NCBI GenBank assembly: GCA_029204225.1
Contig: CM055112.1
Span: 21,642,578 to 21,706,577, forward strand
From: Diphasiastrum complanatum
Taxonomy: Eukaryota; Streptophyta; Lycopodiopsida; Lycopodiales; Lycopodiaceae
DNA length: 64,000 nucleotides
Direction: 5' to 3'
Both the position numbers and the translations under genes were made by a program. The notes under the pieces were generated by a model that ran no database searches, was not told where the DNA came from, and worked only from the letters and a program-made list of their open reading frames with translations. Numbering within the stretch: the first letter of the stretch is position 1; each line of letters starts with the position of its first letter. This document shows, piece after piece, positions 21,501 through 32,388 of the stretch.

Positions 21501-22238
21501 TGTGAAGAATTGAAAAAGATTATCTATGTTAGATATAGGGGTCTTATGTTTTTTACATCAAGCATCTAGGTGTAGGATGTTGATAGGAATAAATTTGGCA
21601 TAGATGGCAAAATTATGCATTTCCACTTGTAATGCCACTATTGAGCCAAAATAGAGTAAGAGGCTAAGCACTTGCTAATTAGAGTGTAGACAAGTGTAAA
21701 GTTTTTGTTTGATTAATTCCAAGGGGTCCAATAGGATATAGAGGTGGAACGTTGTGAGGTCCAATAAGAAATTGAGGTGTGCTTGAATATAGTCCAATAG
21801 AATTAAGAGGTGCATAGATCAATGATCCAATAGGACCAACAGATGACAAAATGTGGTCCAATCATAGTTAAGCATAGTGGTAGCTCGTGGACCTACTAGT
21901 ATCATTGTACTCCTCATTTTGATGTTAATTGATTTGGTGATTTCATGGATTTTGTGAGTTATTGGATTTCTAGCTTTCTCTCTCTACCCGAGAGCTCTTG
22001 ATGCATTTTCTCTCTCTACCCGAGGAGAGCAGCTTGTTTTTACTTAGATTATTTTTTGAATACTTCCCACACGTGTGAGTGAGAGTTGGAAGTGATTGAA
22101 TGCATGTAGTAGTGTGTTTTTGCCATAGGATTCAAGATTGATCTTGAATCTCAATCTAGTCTTGATCTTGGTGCATCTACACACCTTAGGAGATCACAAG
22201 TACATGTAGTGGACAGTCCACACGTGTGAAATTTAACA
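21501..22238 (+). repeat. LTR3 of element B, diverged
   Basis: Same length as LTR1 and LTR2 but with about 15 substitutions, the first at 21615 (A for G). Others fall in the words GCTAAGCACTTGCTAATTAG, GATTAATTCCAAGGGG, GACCAACAGATG and CAGCTTGTTTTTACTTAG. That is about 2% divergence from LTR1. Confidence 0.9.
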
Positions 22239-23542
22239 GTGAGTCTTAGTACTCGTGCTTTGTCTGGTTTGCATGATTGCTTGTGATACAAGGAGCTGAT
22301 GGCTCGAGAAGAAACCTTTTCTTTTGAAGGCTGATACCATCAAACAAAGAGAACTACAGAATCTGTGGGGCGGATTTGCATTTCAAGTACTCGCACGTGA
22401 ACGACAACGAAACGACTCAATGTTTGCAAAGGATGGATGGCTAGCCTGTTTCTTGGGTTAGTTTCATTTGCGACAACGCCCACCAGACGCAAGCAGGAAG
22501 TCAAAAGTTGGAAAGGGCAATTTCAGGGGAGATCTTCTATGGAGCAGTTGGTCTTCATTTTGGGACGGCCACCTTCGAAACTGAAACTCACTGAACATGG
22601 GTGATATCCAGTATCAGTTGGGTTTTTCGTCAAAGAGAAAAGACTAGGATCCTCTTCAGAGATTGGCAACAAGTTGGATCGAGCCATAATCCTAGCAGAT
22701 GGGAAGCAAAGTGTTGGAAAGGCTTTTTGTCCAAAGAACTCTACTCTAAGTCTGATCAGCTGATTTTATAAGTGGAGGGGAACTATCACACACACCTCTC
22801 TCTTGGGGCAAATTTTGAATGAAAGTTGACCAAAATGGGGGCAAGTTCAAGGTGACCTAGCCATACTCACACGAGGAGACTGGCGAACTTTGGACCTAAT
22901 AAGTTGACAAGTTTTTGTTGTGGAAAGGAAAGTTTGTTATAGGCTTTCTCTGGACCAGCAATGATGAGGAAACATATGAGTACGCTGGCTTGTGTTACGT
23001 GTAAGGCAGTTGATCAATGAAGGAACTGTGAAAGTTGAGTCTTGCATGAGAGACTTCGTATTTTGAACGGACGCTAAGGGACAGTTCGCGTTGAGATCGG
23101 ACTAGTGCAAACTCTGGGTCATGTGTCTGATTCAAAGAGAGGTACTTGAAGCCAAGCTCGATGTACACTTCTTGTTTTGACTGTGAGGCAACTGACCAGT
23201 GATGGAATTGTGAAAGTCAAGTTTTGCGCGACAGACATGGTGCTTCAAACAAACGCGAAGAGATAGTTCGGATGCGGATCAAACTGGTGCGACCCTTTGG
23301 CTTTCCACGAGGTCAATGGTTACATTTGGGCTGATTCAAAGAGCTACTTTAAGCTAAGTGAGAGGTGCATTGTGGAGTACTCAATCTTTGCCTACCTTAA
23401 AGAGCCAAGATGGAAAAGTATCAAGATCAGGCTGGGACAAGGAGAGAAATCAAGGTGCAGAAGCAACAAGGCACGGAGTGGACCATAAAGTGGGAAATCA
23501 AACGATAAATCCTTTGGCTCAAGGAGCCCTGATACCTGTGCG
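22239..23542. other. Gene-free stretch with a diverged direct repeat
   Basis: About 1.3 kb, richer in GC than its neighbours. Two related segments of about 115 bp start at 23005 and 23187: each has GGCA(A/G)(C/T)TGA followed by GGAA(C/T)TGTGAAAGT and a C-G-rich tail with GACAGTTCG or GATAGTTCG. No coding region is convincing. It may be an old non-coding part of a retroelement, but I do not recognise it. Confidence 0.4.
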
Positions 23543-24398
23543 GACAAAAAATATCCTTCGAAGGGGGGGGGGGGGAGAGGGAGGTGTTGGATTTATCTCC
23601 TCTACTCTCTTAAATCCTATGGTAATCTGCCTCCATTCATGTTGTTGCATTTTTACTCGTGTTGTCGCATAGTCTGCATATTTGAGCTGTCTATCGCTGT
23701 AGTCTGCATTTTTACTCGGGAATTTCCATAGGCGAAAAATGCGACACTGCATTTTTACATGCAATTTATGATAGGAAAAAATGCGACACTGGCCTACAAA
23801 TGTCGACGGTGCCCTTATAAAAAAACGAATATACCTTACAAATGATTTTCTAAGGCATTGGACAGAGTGTCGCAATTTTTGCATTTTCAGCAGCGTGAAT
23901 TTTAGCGAAGCCCGACATCGTGGCCTCCTCACGCTCATTCTATGCACTATGCAATCAGATTTGACAACAGCAGCAGCCACCCACGACCTCCCACAAAAAG
24001 CTCAACCACTTTTGTACCGTCTTCATCTGCACACCTGTAAAATTTATGTATATACTGGATACCATCTGAGTATTTACACAACAAAAGATAGAGAATGAAG
24101 CATGATTCGTAATTCAGAGGCAGACATTGTACATGCCTTCACGCATTGATTCTTTTTTCTAGATAGATTGTCTGTAATAGGTTCATAACCTTTACAAAAT
24201 TGTGATTAGCTTTGTGAAGCACATGGTTATGTCCGCTATTGTTTTGTGCTAACTTGCATTATTGACTCGTATATTTCGTTATACTTAATCTGATTACGGC
24301 TCTGTTTGGTTTTGCATTCAGATTTCTGTCAATACTGCAATGCTTTTCTACATTCTGTCTAGCTATCTAATTGCTTTGTCTGTCTGTTTGCTCTTCTG

Positions 24399-24522
24399 GA
24401 CTAATTATTTGTCTAGCTCTTCGCGACTAATTATTTGTCTAGCTCTTCTCGACTAATTATTTGTCTAGTGAGTCGCGACTAATTACTTGTCTAATGGTCC
24501 GCGACAAATTATTTGTCTGATG
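24399..24522 (+). repeat. Five 26-bp tandem repeats inside LTR of element C
   Basis: GACTAATTATTTGTCTAG plus a variable 8-base tail repeats at 24399, 24425, 24451, 24477 and 24503, an exact 26-bp period. The tails vary (CTCTTCGC, CTCTTCTC, TGAGTCGC, TGGTCCGC). They lie in the U3 part of the LTR, where repeated boxes often bind transcription factors. The mirror copy is at about 37995-38120. Confidence 0.8.
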
Positions 24523-24760
24523 TTTCGATGCTTAATGTTTGGCTACGTAATCACTATAGTACTAATGATTTTAGAGTCAGTTACTATAAGATCGAACGTG
24601 ATTTCTATCACTACTGTTTTTGTTTGAAATTGATAGGAGTAGTCATGCATGAAGAAAGAGGAAGATAGCTTATTCCGCTGCGCACGATAAGTTCTAATTC
24701 TTGTCGTTCAAATATTTTTCATTCGAGTTCGACCTATCTTTCACAGACCTCTTTCCAACA

Positions 24761-24772
24761 TGGTATCAGAGC
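24761..24772 (+). promoter_or_regulatory. Primer binding site of element C
   Basis: TGGTATCAGAGC directly after LTR end CCAACA; perfect initiator Met-tRNA site. Confidence 0.92.
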
Positions 24773-24935
24773 TATTTCTATAGCCTGATAAGCTTCCATA
24801 GAAAGAAGACTCTACTAGCCAATAGAGTATTCTTCTTGTTCTATAATTTAGCACTAGTACTTAAGTCACTGATAGTTACTCCTATCACCTAGACTAATCT
24901 TCCACATAGATTTCCAAGGGAAATCTAGTCCTATC

Positions 24936-25674
24936 ATGGACAAGCTTGATGAAGCTAATTATCATTTGTGGAAATTTAAGATGAGAACTGTGCCAATGGC
25001 TAAGGAGTTGTATGACATTGTTACAGGTGCAGAGGGGATACCCGAAGCTGACGATGCAACAATCTCCAGATGGAAGCTGAAGGATGGCACATCATGCGCT
25101 GATCATCCTCAACATTTCGGATACTCAGATCGGCCATGTGTTCGAAGCACAGACATCCAAATAAGTCTGGGACATCTTGAGCACATTATATGAAGTGCAA
25201 GATATAGCTTCTAAGCTACATTTCAGGAAGAAATTTTACTCCCTCAAGATGGCAAATGATGATTCCTTGCAGAATTACATCAACCAGTTACTGAAGCAAA
25301 TGGCCACTGTCGGATCTGTCATAGACGATCAAGACGCAGTAATGCAACTGCTTACAAGCTTGCCAAGCTCATACAACAGCTGGGTGATGATCATCACGAC
25401 GCATCCAGAGTTGACTCTTTCAAGAGTCATTGTAATGTTGTTGCAAGAAGACACGCGGAGGAATGAAGCCTCTAGTTTCTCAACTGATTCTCATGCCTTG
25501 TACACCAAAAAAGACATGACTAAGCAGAAGAAGAAGAAAGGGCCAAAACAATCAAAGCAAGACCATAAACCAACACAGCACAAAGACAAGTCAAATCTGC
25601 ATACTAAGAAGAAGTTGTTCTGCAGATACTGCAAGAGAAACAACCACGAGATTCAAGACTGCTGGATACTATAA
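24936..25674 (+). pseudogene. Copia gag of element C, left arm
   Basis: Gag with NYHLWKFKMR near the start, RKKFYSLKM and LLTSLPSSYNSWV in the middle, a lysine-rich tail and the zinc knuckle CRYCKRNNHEIQDC. One frameshift lies near 25090, and a TAA interrupts the frame near 25170 (in ATCCAAATAAGTCTGG). Relative to the right-arm copy it lacks three residues (one 9-bp deletion after 25290). No pol follows. Confidence 0.8.
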
Positions 25675-25976
25675 GGAAACAACTCACGAAATTTGTCGCA
25701 AACAATTCGCGAAAGACGAAAATGTCTCGATACTTAATGTTTGGCTATGTAATCACTGTAGTACTAATGATATCAAAGTTAGTTACTATAAGATAGAACG
25801 TGATTTCTATCACTTGTTTTTGTTCGAAGTTGATAGGCATAGTCATGCACGAAGAAAGAGGAAGATAGCTTATTCCGCTGCGCATGATAAGTTCTAATTT
25901 TTGTCATTTAAATATTTTTCATTCGAGTTTGTTTCTTTTTGAGTTTCACCTATCTTTCGCACACCTCTTTCCAACA

Positions 25977-26167
25977 GGGGGGGTCCCTATCTTGACCCCT
26001 CAATGCTTCCGCTGTATGTGAATGAATTTATGTGTTCCTTTTTTTTCGAATTTTGAAGTAAAATTTAATTTCATTTAAGTTGATTCAAGACTTGTATTAT
26101 GTGATTGATAAATCAATAGGCCTATTGGCCTTTAAGATTTTAGGAGAGACTTTCCCTTCGAGTTCAC
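25977..26167. other. Insertion site sequence of element C
   Basis: Poly-G and the words CTTGACCCCTCA and GTGAATGAATTTATGTG. The paralogous sequence is at 42918-43060 (reverse orientation), where it continues without element C. No gene. Confidence 0.6.
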
Positions 26168-28566
26168 ACATTGGTGCACTATATTTGTGATATCTTGCAA
26201 TCTTGTGTGTAGAATGCTCATTTTATGTTATTTTCAGATCCACACGTGCAAAATACAATAGCTTACTATTTTTGTACATGTATCAACTTCATCATATCAT
26301 AAGTTTGATGTTTGATCAGGTTCTTATTGAGTTTGCATCTCTTTCATTGAGTATATGTTGATTTTTCTACATTGGCAACATTGGTAGGATTGATTTCTTT
26401 CTAACCAAAGATCAAGTTATGGATTTGGATAATGATCTGAAATTCTTCACATGGTATCAAAGCTTGTGTTGTAGGTTATGAAAGGATCAGCCACATTAAT
26501 CAAGGATTTGGAGGAGATATCAATGCTAGAGTATGCTAGATTGACTTCCACTCAAAAATTGAGTTTTTTGCATATGTAGAAGATCAAGGGGAGACTTCTT
26601 CAAATGGCAAAAAGAAAGATAGGTCAAAGATAAAGTGTTTCTATTGTGGCATCAAAGGATACTTTGCAAGTGAGTGCTACAAGAAGAAGAGAGGTCAATC
26701 TTACTCATGATGAAGATGTTGTGGACGTTCAAAACTCAATGATGATGCTTTTGTGATGTCTTCATGTATGCTTGCTAATGATGAATATCTAGATTCATGG
26801 TGGATTGATAGTGGTGCAAGCTCACACATGACTTTTCACAAAGAGTACTTCACTTCTTTGTTAGCATATGGAGATGACAAGAAGGTGATCTACACAACCA
26901 ATGATGGTCAGTGTGCAATCAAAGGGATTGGCACAACTCCTATTTCTCTCTCTACAAATAGGACTGTTCACTTGAAGGATGTTTTGTTCATACCTTCCAT
27001 TACCAAGAGTTTACTTAGTGTGAGTCAATTGATAAGTAAGGGTTTCAAAGTTGAGTTTGATGGAGGTTCTTGCATGATCAAAAGGAAGGATGGCTTGATT
27101 GCAAAAGGTAAAAGGCAAGAGAAGTTGTCAAAACTAGATGCTTGTGTTATTGCTAACCAAGTTGGATGCGTGGCAAGTGAGCAAATACCTATTCAAGAGA
27201 TTTGGCATAAAAGGATGGGGCACCTCAACTTGAAGTCATTGGAGGTAATGGCTAAGAATTAAGTTGTGATTGGTCTTCCAAGATACCTAACTAGCATCAA
27301 TCGTGCTTGTGAGACTTGTGCTTTGTCAAAGTCACATAGACTATTGTATACTAGATCTATCGTAGCCTTTTCAAGTTGTACATTCGAATATTCATGGAAT
27401 TACTACAATTAGCAATAGTGGAGCTAAGATGTATGTAACTTTCATTGATGATTTTAGTAGATTTTGTTGGATCTATCTACTTAAGAGCAAAGATGAAGTG
27501 TATGATGTCTTTGTGAAGTTCAAGAATGCAAGGTAGAGCCAATTTTCTACAAGGATCAAATGCGTGAGGAGTGACAATCGTGGTGAGTATATCTCAACCA
27601 AGTTTAAGGCCTTTTGTGATGAGGATGGGATCAAGAGGGAGTACACATCTTCAAGGACACCCACAATAAAATGGAGTGGACGAGAGGAAGAATAGAACTT
27701 TATGTGAAAGTGCCAAAGCCATGAGGTTAGGTGCTAATCTCCCAAAACCATTTTGGGATCAAGCTTTGTTGTGTGCTAACTTTCTATGCAATAGGTGGCC
27801 GAGTGCTATATTGAATGGAAGAACACCTTTTGAGATGCTATTCAAGAGGAGGCCGAGTATCAAATTTCTAAAACTTTTGGATGTACTTGCTATGTCAATA
27901 TAATTCTTGATGATAGGACAAAGGAGGATTCATCTTCAAGAAAAGGTATATTTGTTGGATATAGTGAGGTGAGTAAAGCCTACAAGGTTAACATTCCTAC
28001 TACTAATAAGGTGATTGTTGGTAGCGATGTCATTTTTGCTAAGGGAGATATTCCAAAGGTGTCTTCAAGTAATGATGTTGTGGATGGATCTAGTATTCTT
28101 GATGGTGATGACATGGATCCTACTTTAGAAGGTGATGATGAAGGACCTTCATCAAGTCAAAAGCCAAGGAGAACATCAAGGCAAAAACTAACACCTTCAA
28201 GGCTCACATATGATGAGAAAGGTTAGAAAGTTGTTGGAGGTACACACTTTGATTTTCTAACCTCTTTTGATGAACCTACTTGTGTAGATGAAGCAAGGGA
28301 CAAAGATGAGTGGATCCAAGCAATGGATATTGAGTATCAAGCTCTCTTGAAGAATGATACATGGAGATTGGTTGAGTTACCTAAGGACAAGAAAGCTATT
28401 GGATGTAAATGGAACTTCAAGGTGAAGACAAACCAAGATGGATCTATCAATAATCAGATGGCAAGGTTGGTGGCAAAAGGATATGCTCAAGAACATGGTA
28501 TTGACTATGATGAAACCTTTGCACCCATGGCAAAGATGGTAAGCATTCGGGTCATCATCTCTCTTG
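26168..28566 (+). pseudogene. Decayed copia element D, left arm
   Basis: LTR end of the element A family (ATTGGTGCACTATATTTG onward, to about 26450), primer site TGGTATCAAAGC (26452-26463, one mismatch), then a gag tail with zinc knuckle CFYCGIKGYFASEC, in which Tyr replaces the His. Protease WWIDSGASSHMT is intact. Integrase has HKRMGHLN, CETCALSKSH, FIDDFSRF, CVRSDNRGEY and ERKNRTLCE but is broken by several stops and shifts. The linker SKAYKVNIPTTNKVIVGSD follows. A TAG at 28224-28226 is specific to this arm. RT begins (GCKWNFKVKTNQDG, YDETFAPMAKM) and is cut at about 28566 by the junction with the DUF7869 sequence. Confidence 0.85.
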
Positions 28567-29319
28567 AAATAGTTTGCCCCATGATAATAGAATGCCTAAT
28601 TTATTACATTTGATTTTAAACTGGTGTTGAAAGCTAATATCATTAATATTAGCTATGCATCGCTCTGTTTCGTTGGATGCCTTAACATAATCACGAAAAT
28701 CATATGTGTGTCTGATTAGTGACATGTTTGGCTTTGGCACATATGATTCTTCAACAGTGCTTTGAAACATTGGTAAAGAAAATGCTTTCTTGCGTCTCAA
28801 CCTCTTAGAAAAGCAACTACACATTTGATCAATTTGATCGTGGATATGTCCTACCAACAAAAATCCTATTTTTACTTTTTTGAAAATTGTTTTATTCACT
28901 AGCATGGACAAGTATGCCAAAACAGTTTGGTTTTTATTTTCCCTAGCAGTGTTGTCAAGATGCAAATAAAATATTTCTGGAAGATTTTCACCAAATTCGC
29001 AAATTATCTTACGTACAATGGTGATCATCAAATTTGGATCATTTCGAACATTGGGATAATTAAAAAAGACCTTGGACTCCAAAGTGCCATTAAACACAAG
29101 TGCTCCAACGAGATGAACTTGAATAAAATCTGCCTCGTTCAAATTTTTGGGCACTCTAACAAAATGAGGCAACATTGTTTTCTTCTGATCCATGCCATCA
29201 ATAACAAGGCCCAGATATTTTTGTGGACATTCCAAACATTTCTTTCGATGCTTGGCCAACTTTTGTCTTTCAATTGTTTGTTGGTCTCTGTGCAGTTGAA
29301 GAGCTTTTGCAGCATCCAT
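28555..29319 (-). CDS. DUF7869-type protein, left-arm copy
   Basis: 254-residue open frame, unbroken, with an ATG start preceded by a TGA in frame seven codons upstream. It matches the uncharacterised eukaryotic family DUF7869 as I know it: LVIDGMDQ (Asp41), LPHFVRVPK, YLHLDNTARENKN (Asp122), then FLLVGHIHDQID (His158, Asp164). The family often sits in transposon-rich DNA and the spaced acidic/His motifs resemble an RNase-H-fold nuclease, but its reaction is not established. The C-terminus is truncated: the last few residues come from the abutting copia D sequence. It is identical in all 254 residues to the right-arm copy. Whether it is expressed is unknown. Confidence 0.65.
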   Translation of the reverse strand: MDAAKALQLHRDQQTIERQKLAKHRKKCLECPQKYLGLVIDGMDQKKTMLPHFVRVPKNLNEADFIQVHLVGALVFNGTLESKVFFNYPNVRNDPNLMITIVRKIICEFGENLPEIFYLHLDNTARENKNQTVLAYLSMLVNKTIFKKVKIGFLLVGHIHDQIDQMCSCFSKRLRRKKAFSLPMFQSTVEESYVPKPNMSLIRHTYDFRDYVKASNETERCIANINDISFQHQFKIKCNKLGILLSWGKLFQER

Positions 29320-29364
29320 TGAAAATACAATGATTCACTTATTTAATAGAATAAAGATCATATC

Positions 29365-30008
29365 TGTAGGCTGATATTCCAAGGAATATTCTAGCCATCC
29401 TACGGAACATCTTAAAAAATACAAGCAGGATAGGATTTAAATGTAGAACTTGCCCAACAAGTTTAGGCTTTTACAGTATCCGTACTGGCTTAAGTTATTA
29501 AGTTTTAAGTTTAAATTGCCATAGGCACTGCACATAGATATGTAATTTCAGGTTAAGTAAAAGTTAGTCACAAAGGCCTATTGGGGGTTTGTCCCATGGC
29601 ACCAGTGTGATTCAAAGTTAAGTTAGTCTATGTGGCTTACTTGTCCCACAGTGCATTTTTGGAAGTGACCACCACTCCAAGTATAAATAGGAGTGGAAGA
29701 GTCCATTTTCGAGAAAAACCTCATTTGCAATACATGCTTATCTTTCTCTCTGAGTGTTCTCCCTTGTGTGGTTTCATGTACTGTGTTACTTCACATTGTA
29801 TTGTACTGTATTGATTTTGCAACAAGTTAAGTTAATACAGGTCCTCCATTCTCTAGTAGGGTAAGCCTTAGAGGAGGAGATTTGGTTTAGGGTTTTACCT
29901 TTAAGGTTAAGCCGTCATTTGTTAGAAACTAAGGAGAGAAAAGAGAGAAGAGTGGATCTTACCCATCAAGAATACTCACCACTATGCTCATGACTGTCTT
30001 TCTTGCAT
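29365..30008 (+). mobile_element. Truncated gypsy-like LTR, left arm
   Basis: Begins TGTAGGCTGATATTCC, has a TATAAAT box (29682-29688) followed about 60 bp later by CTTTCTCTCTGAGTG and TTCTCCCTTGTGTGG, as expected for U3-R-U5 order. The copy stops at the inner edge of the inverted repeat, about 104 bp short of the LTR end seen in the right arm. Confidence 0.6.
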
Positions 30009-30515
30009 AGATTCATCATGATAGGATTGTCGGCGATGGAAGATGGATATGTACAATTCTAGGTGCAACGTGTATCTGCAAGAGCTTGGAGTTTCCTAAG
30101 TGGAACCATATGATGTTGATCTTAGAGGATTTTACTAAGTTTCAAGTGCTTGAAATTATGGGTCTTTGTTGTGATCACAAATGAACCTCTCTGGATATAA
30201 TTTGCATGCATGCCTGGGACTCGCACAAGTCAAGATCTTGCCAAAAAATAGGCTATGCGAGTACTAGATAGTTCTGTTTTAGGAGAGATCAAAGATTTTG
30301 CACTTGAAAGTATTTCTACAAGTTTGTTCAAGGTTTTCTTACCTTATTTGGGAGTTTTTTTTTTTTTTTTTCAATGTACTCACCTCCTCTCGGATTCTTG
30401 TAGCTGACAAAAGTCGTTGCAAAAATCAGGAAATGACTCGTATAGTTGTGCGAGTTATTTCGGACCTAGTCAACTCAAATGGACCACAGAGCAAAAAAAT
30501 TACTAGGGACTCGTA

Positions 30516-30915
30516 CAAAAAATGACTCGTGGACGGAAACGGACGACTCGCACAAAAGATGACTAGCGCAAAAAAATAAAAAAATAAAAAAAATAAATAT
30601 ATGTGGACGGAGACGGACGACTCGCACAGAAGATGACTCGTGCAAAAAAATGACTCGTGGACGGAAACAGACGACTCGCACAGAAGATGACTCGCGCAAA
30701 AAAATGACTCGTAGATGACTCGTATAGAAGATGACTCGCAGATGACTCGTGCAAGGGTGGGAGATGACTCGTACTCACAGATGACTAGTGCAGAAGATGA
30801 CTCGCAGATGACTCGTATAAAAGATGACTCGTGCAAAAAAATGACTCGTGGATGGAAACGGACGACTCACATAGGACTTGCACAGAAGATGACTCGCGTA
30901 AAAAAATGACTCATG
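30516..30915 (+). repeat. TGACTCG-rich minisatellite
   Basis: An irregular unit of about 54 bp built from GGACGGAAACGGACGACTCG, CACAGAAGATGACTCG and CGCAAAAAAATGACTCG. TGACTCG or close variants occurs well over a dozen times; TGACTC is the half-site core bound by many bZIP factors. Some units are internally rearranged. Confidence 0.75.
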
Positions 30916-31319
30916 GACGCTTGCACGTGGGAGCTGGCGTACTTGCAGGTGACTCAGAAGGTGACAAAAGAACTGTAAATGGCTATGAACACTAATGAAA
31001 AACGTGTAGTGAAAATCAGCCAGAAACCCACTCAAAATGACTGAAAAAATGGTTGAATTATAGATGGCAAACACCGCTAAAATCTGAAAAACAGTAAGAA
31101 AATCTTGAAAAATCGCTGAAGTCGAAAAATAGCCGAAAAAAACGTGAAACAGGTCTGAAAAATGTTTGAAAAACGCTGAAAAACAGTTGAGGTACTTAAG
31201 AAAAACAAAAAATGTTTTGCTACCAGCTGTAGCTACAGCAGCCCACTCCCTGCACCCTGCTCCTTCAGCCTTCTGAAAAATAGCAGATAAAAATGCTCAA
31301 AAAACGAGACTCATAAACG

Positions 31320-31900
31320 AGGTGTATGCACAAAAAGGAGGGCGTCTAATGGGCGATGGAAGTCACGCTGGTCTGATGGACGGTCTGACTGACGCTGGAG
31401 GTCATGCTGATCTGATGGATGATCTGATGGATGCTGGAGGTCTGATAGCCCACCGTTCGTTGTGTGAGAAGATAGCTCGCTGCTCGTTGTGTGAGAAACC
31501 AGGCTCAGAAACGTTCTATAGAGAACCGAGGCTCAGAAACAGGGTGTATGCACAAAAAGGAGGATGTCTGATGGGCGCTGGAGGTCGTGTTGAGGGCGCA
31601 GCTGTCTGAATTAGGTGAAAGGCGGTCTGATGGGTACTGGAGGTCGTTCTTGAGGGCGCAACTGTCTGAATCAGGTGAACGCAGGTAGCTCAGAGGTGCG
31701 CAGGCAGCTCCAAATCAATTGCAGCTCGGAGGGAGGTGAAACGTAGCTCCAAAACGAGATGGTGGCTCCAAAACGCAGCTCTGAATGGTGAAAACGAGAT
31801 GTAGGTTCGATGGTGGGCTGGCTCAAACTCTGAATGGTGAAAACGAGACGTAGGTGCGATGGTGGGCTGGCTCAAACAGTGCGATGTCTGATCTACCGGG
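31320..31900 (+). repeat. Complex repeat block in the spacer
   Basis: GTGTATGCACAAAAAGGAGG occurs twice (about 31321 and 31544), variants of GGCGCTGGAGGTCGT several times, and a segment of about 50 bp around CTCTGAATGGTGAAAACGAG twice in tandem (about 31778 and 31829). No coding function is supported. Confidence 0.6.
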
Positions 31901-32388
31901 TTGCTGGAACTTCAATGGACATGAAAGAGTAGCCCGTAAACAGATGAACATTTTCAGAGGAGTGACTTCTCAAAACGCGGCTGATAGCGTCTGTCTCGGG
32001 GGACATTTCTACAATAGATAACATATTCTGCTAGCAAGCAGCAAGCCATCCATTCTGCTGCACTAGATTTCTAGAGCAGTTCGAACTTTGAAGATCTATC
32101 TATCCGTGGCACGAATCATGGCACTCCCTTTGAAACCTGAGAAGCTAAGGATGGCCCTAAACCCTAGCAAAGATACTAACCAACAAGAAAAATGGTAAAA
32201 GAACCCGCAAAAAACAAAGATCATGAGAACAACAAGCAAAAAGGATGTTAAAAACAAGTAAGAAGAAGGCACAAAGGATGCGAAAAAAAATAAGCAAGAA
32301 CTAAAAAGATTAGCTAGAAACGTAGAACAAACAAAAACAAATGAAGAGGAGCTAGAAACGTAGAGAGAGCGAGAAAAAGAGCGGCAAC

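Larger units (their letters stand above)
11265..22238 (+). mobile_element. Copia element B, tandem form with three LTRs and two internal regions
   Basis: The order is LTR1 (11265-12002), internal 1 (12003-16382), LTR2 (16383-17120), internal 2 (17121-21500), LTR3 (21501-22238), with an exact 5118-bp period. All three LTRs are 738 bp, start TGTGAAG and end TTTAACA. The two internal regions give identical translations; the one difference noticed by eye is G at 12323 against T at 17441. The flanking five bases are ATGAG on the left and GTGAG on the right, a near match to a 5-bp target duplication. Both internal copies carry the same defects, so neither can be autonomous. Confidence 0.92.
23585..25976 (+). 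mobile_element. Element C: gag-only copia derivative, left arm
   Basis: Full 5' LTR 23585-24760 (1176 bp, TGTTGG...CCAACA), primer site, gag, about 40 bp of linker, then a 5'-truncated 3' LTR (about 25710-25976) that matches only the last ~240 bp of the 5' LTR. There is no protease, integrase or RT, so it depends on other elements. It inserted into a poly-G/C tract: the flanks are GGGAGG on the left and GGGGGG on the right, and a paralogous site without it is at about 43045-43065. Confidence 0.82.
23543..30008 (+). repeat. Left arm of the giant inverted repeat
   Basis: 6466 bp that match the reverse complement of 32500-38992. Order outward to inward: poly-G, element C, decayed element D, DUF7869 ORF, gypsy-like LTR. 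The outer edge is GACAAAAAATATCC and the inner edge is TCTTTCTTGCAT. The arms differ by a handful of substitutions per kb and a few indels: G13 against C22, a 9-bp deletion in the element C gag, and one extra short block in the LTR of the right arm. Confidence 0.95.
30009..32388. other. Spacer of the giant inverted repeat
   Basis: 2.4 kb present once. Its right end (minus strand from 32395 downward) is the leader of the gypsy-like element whose LTR is at 32396-33143. The rest holds a TGACTCG-rich tandem array (30516-30915), a run of TGAAAAA-type words (31020-31200) and a second repetitive block (31320-31900). No conserved protein domain is visible; open frames over the arrays are by-products of the repeats. 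Confidence 0.6.

Noticed and set aside
11260-22243. Perfect target-site duplication around element B
   Set aside because: The flanking pentamers are ATGAG and GTGAG, so only four of five match, and the sequence right of LTR3 does not continue the integrase fragment on the left.
30426-30836. A repetitive Ser/Arg/Val-rich protein on the minus strand of the spacer
   Set aside because: The frame is a by-product of the 54-bp minisatellite, with no start context or conserved ends.
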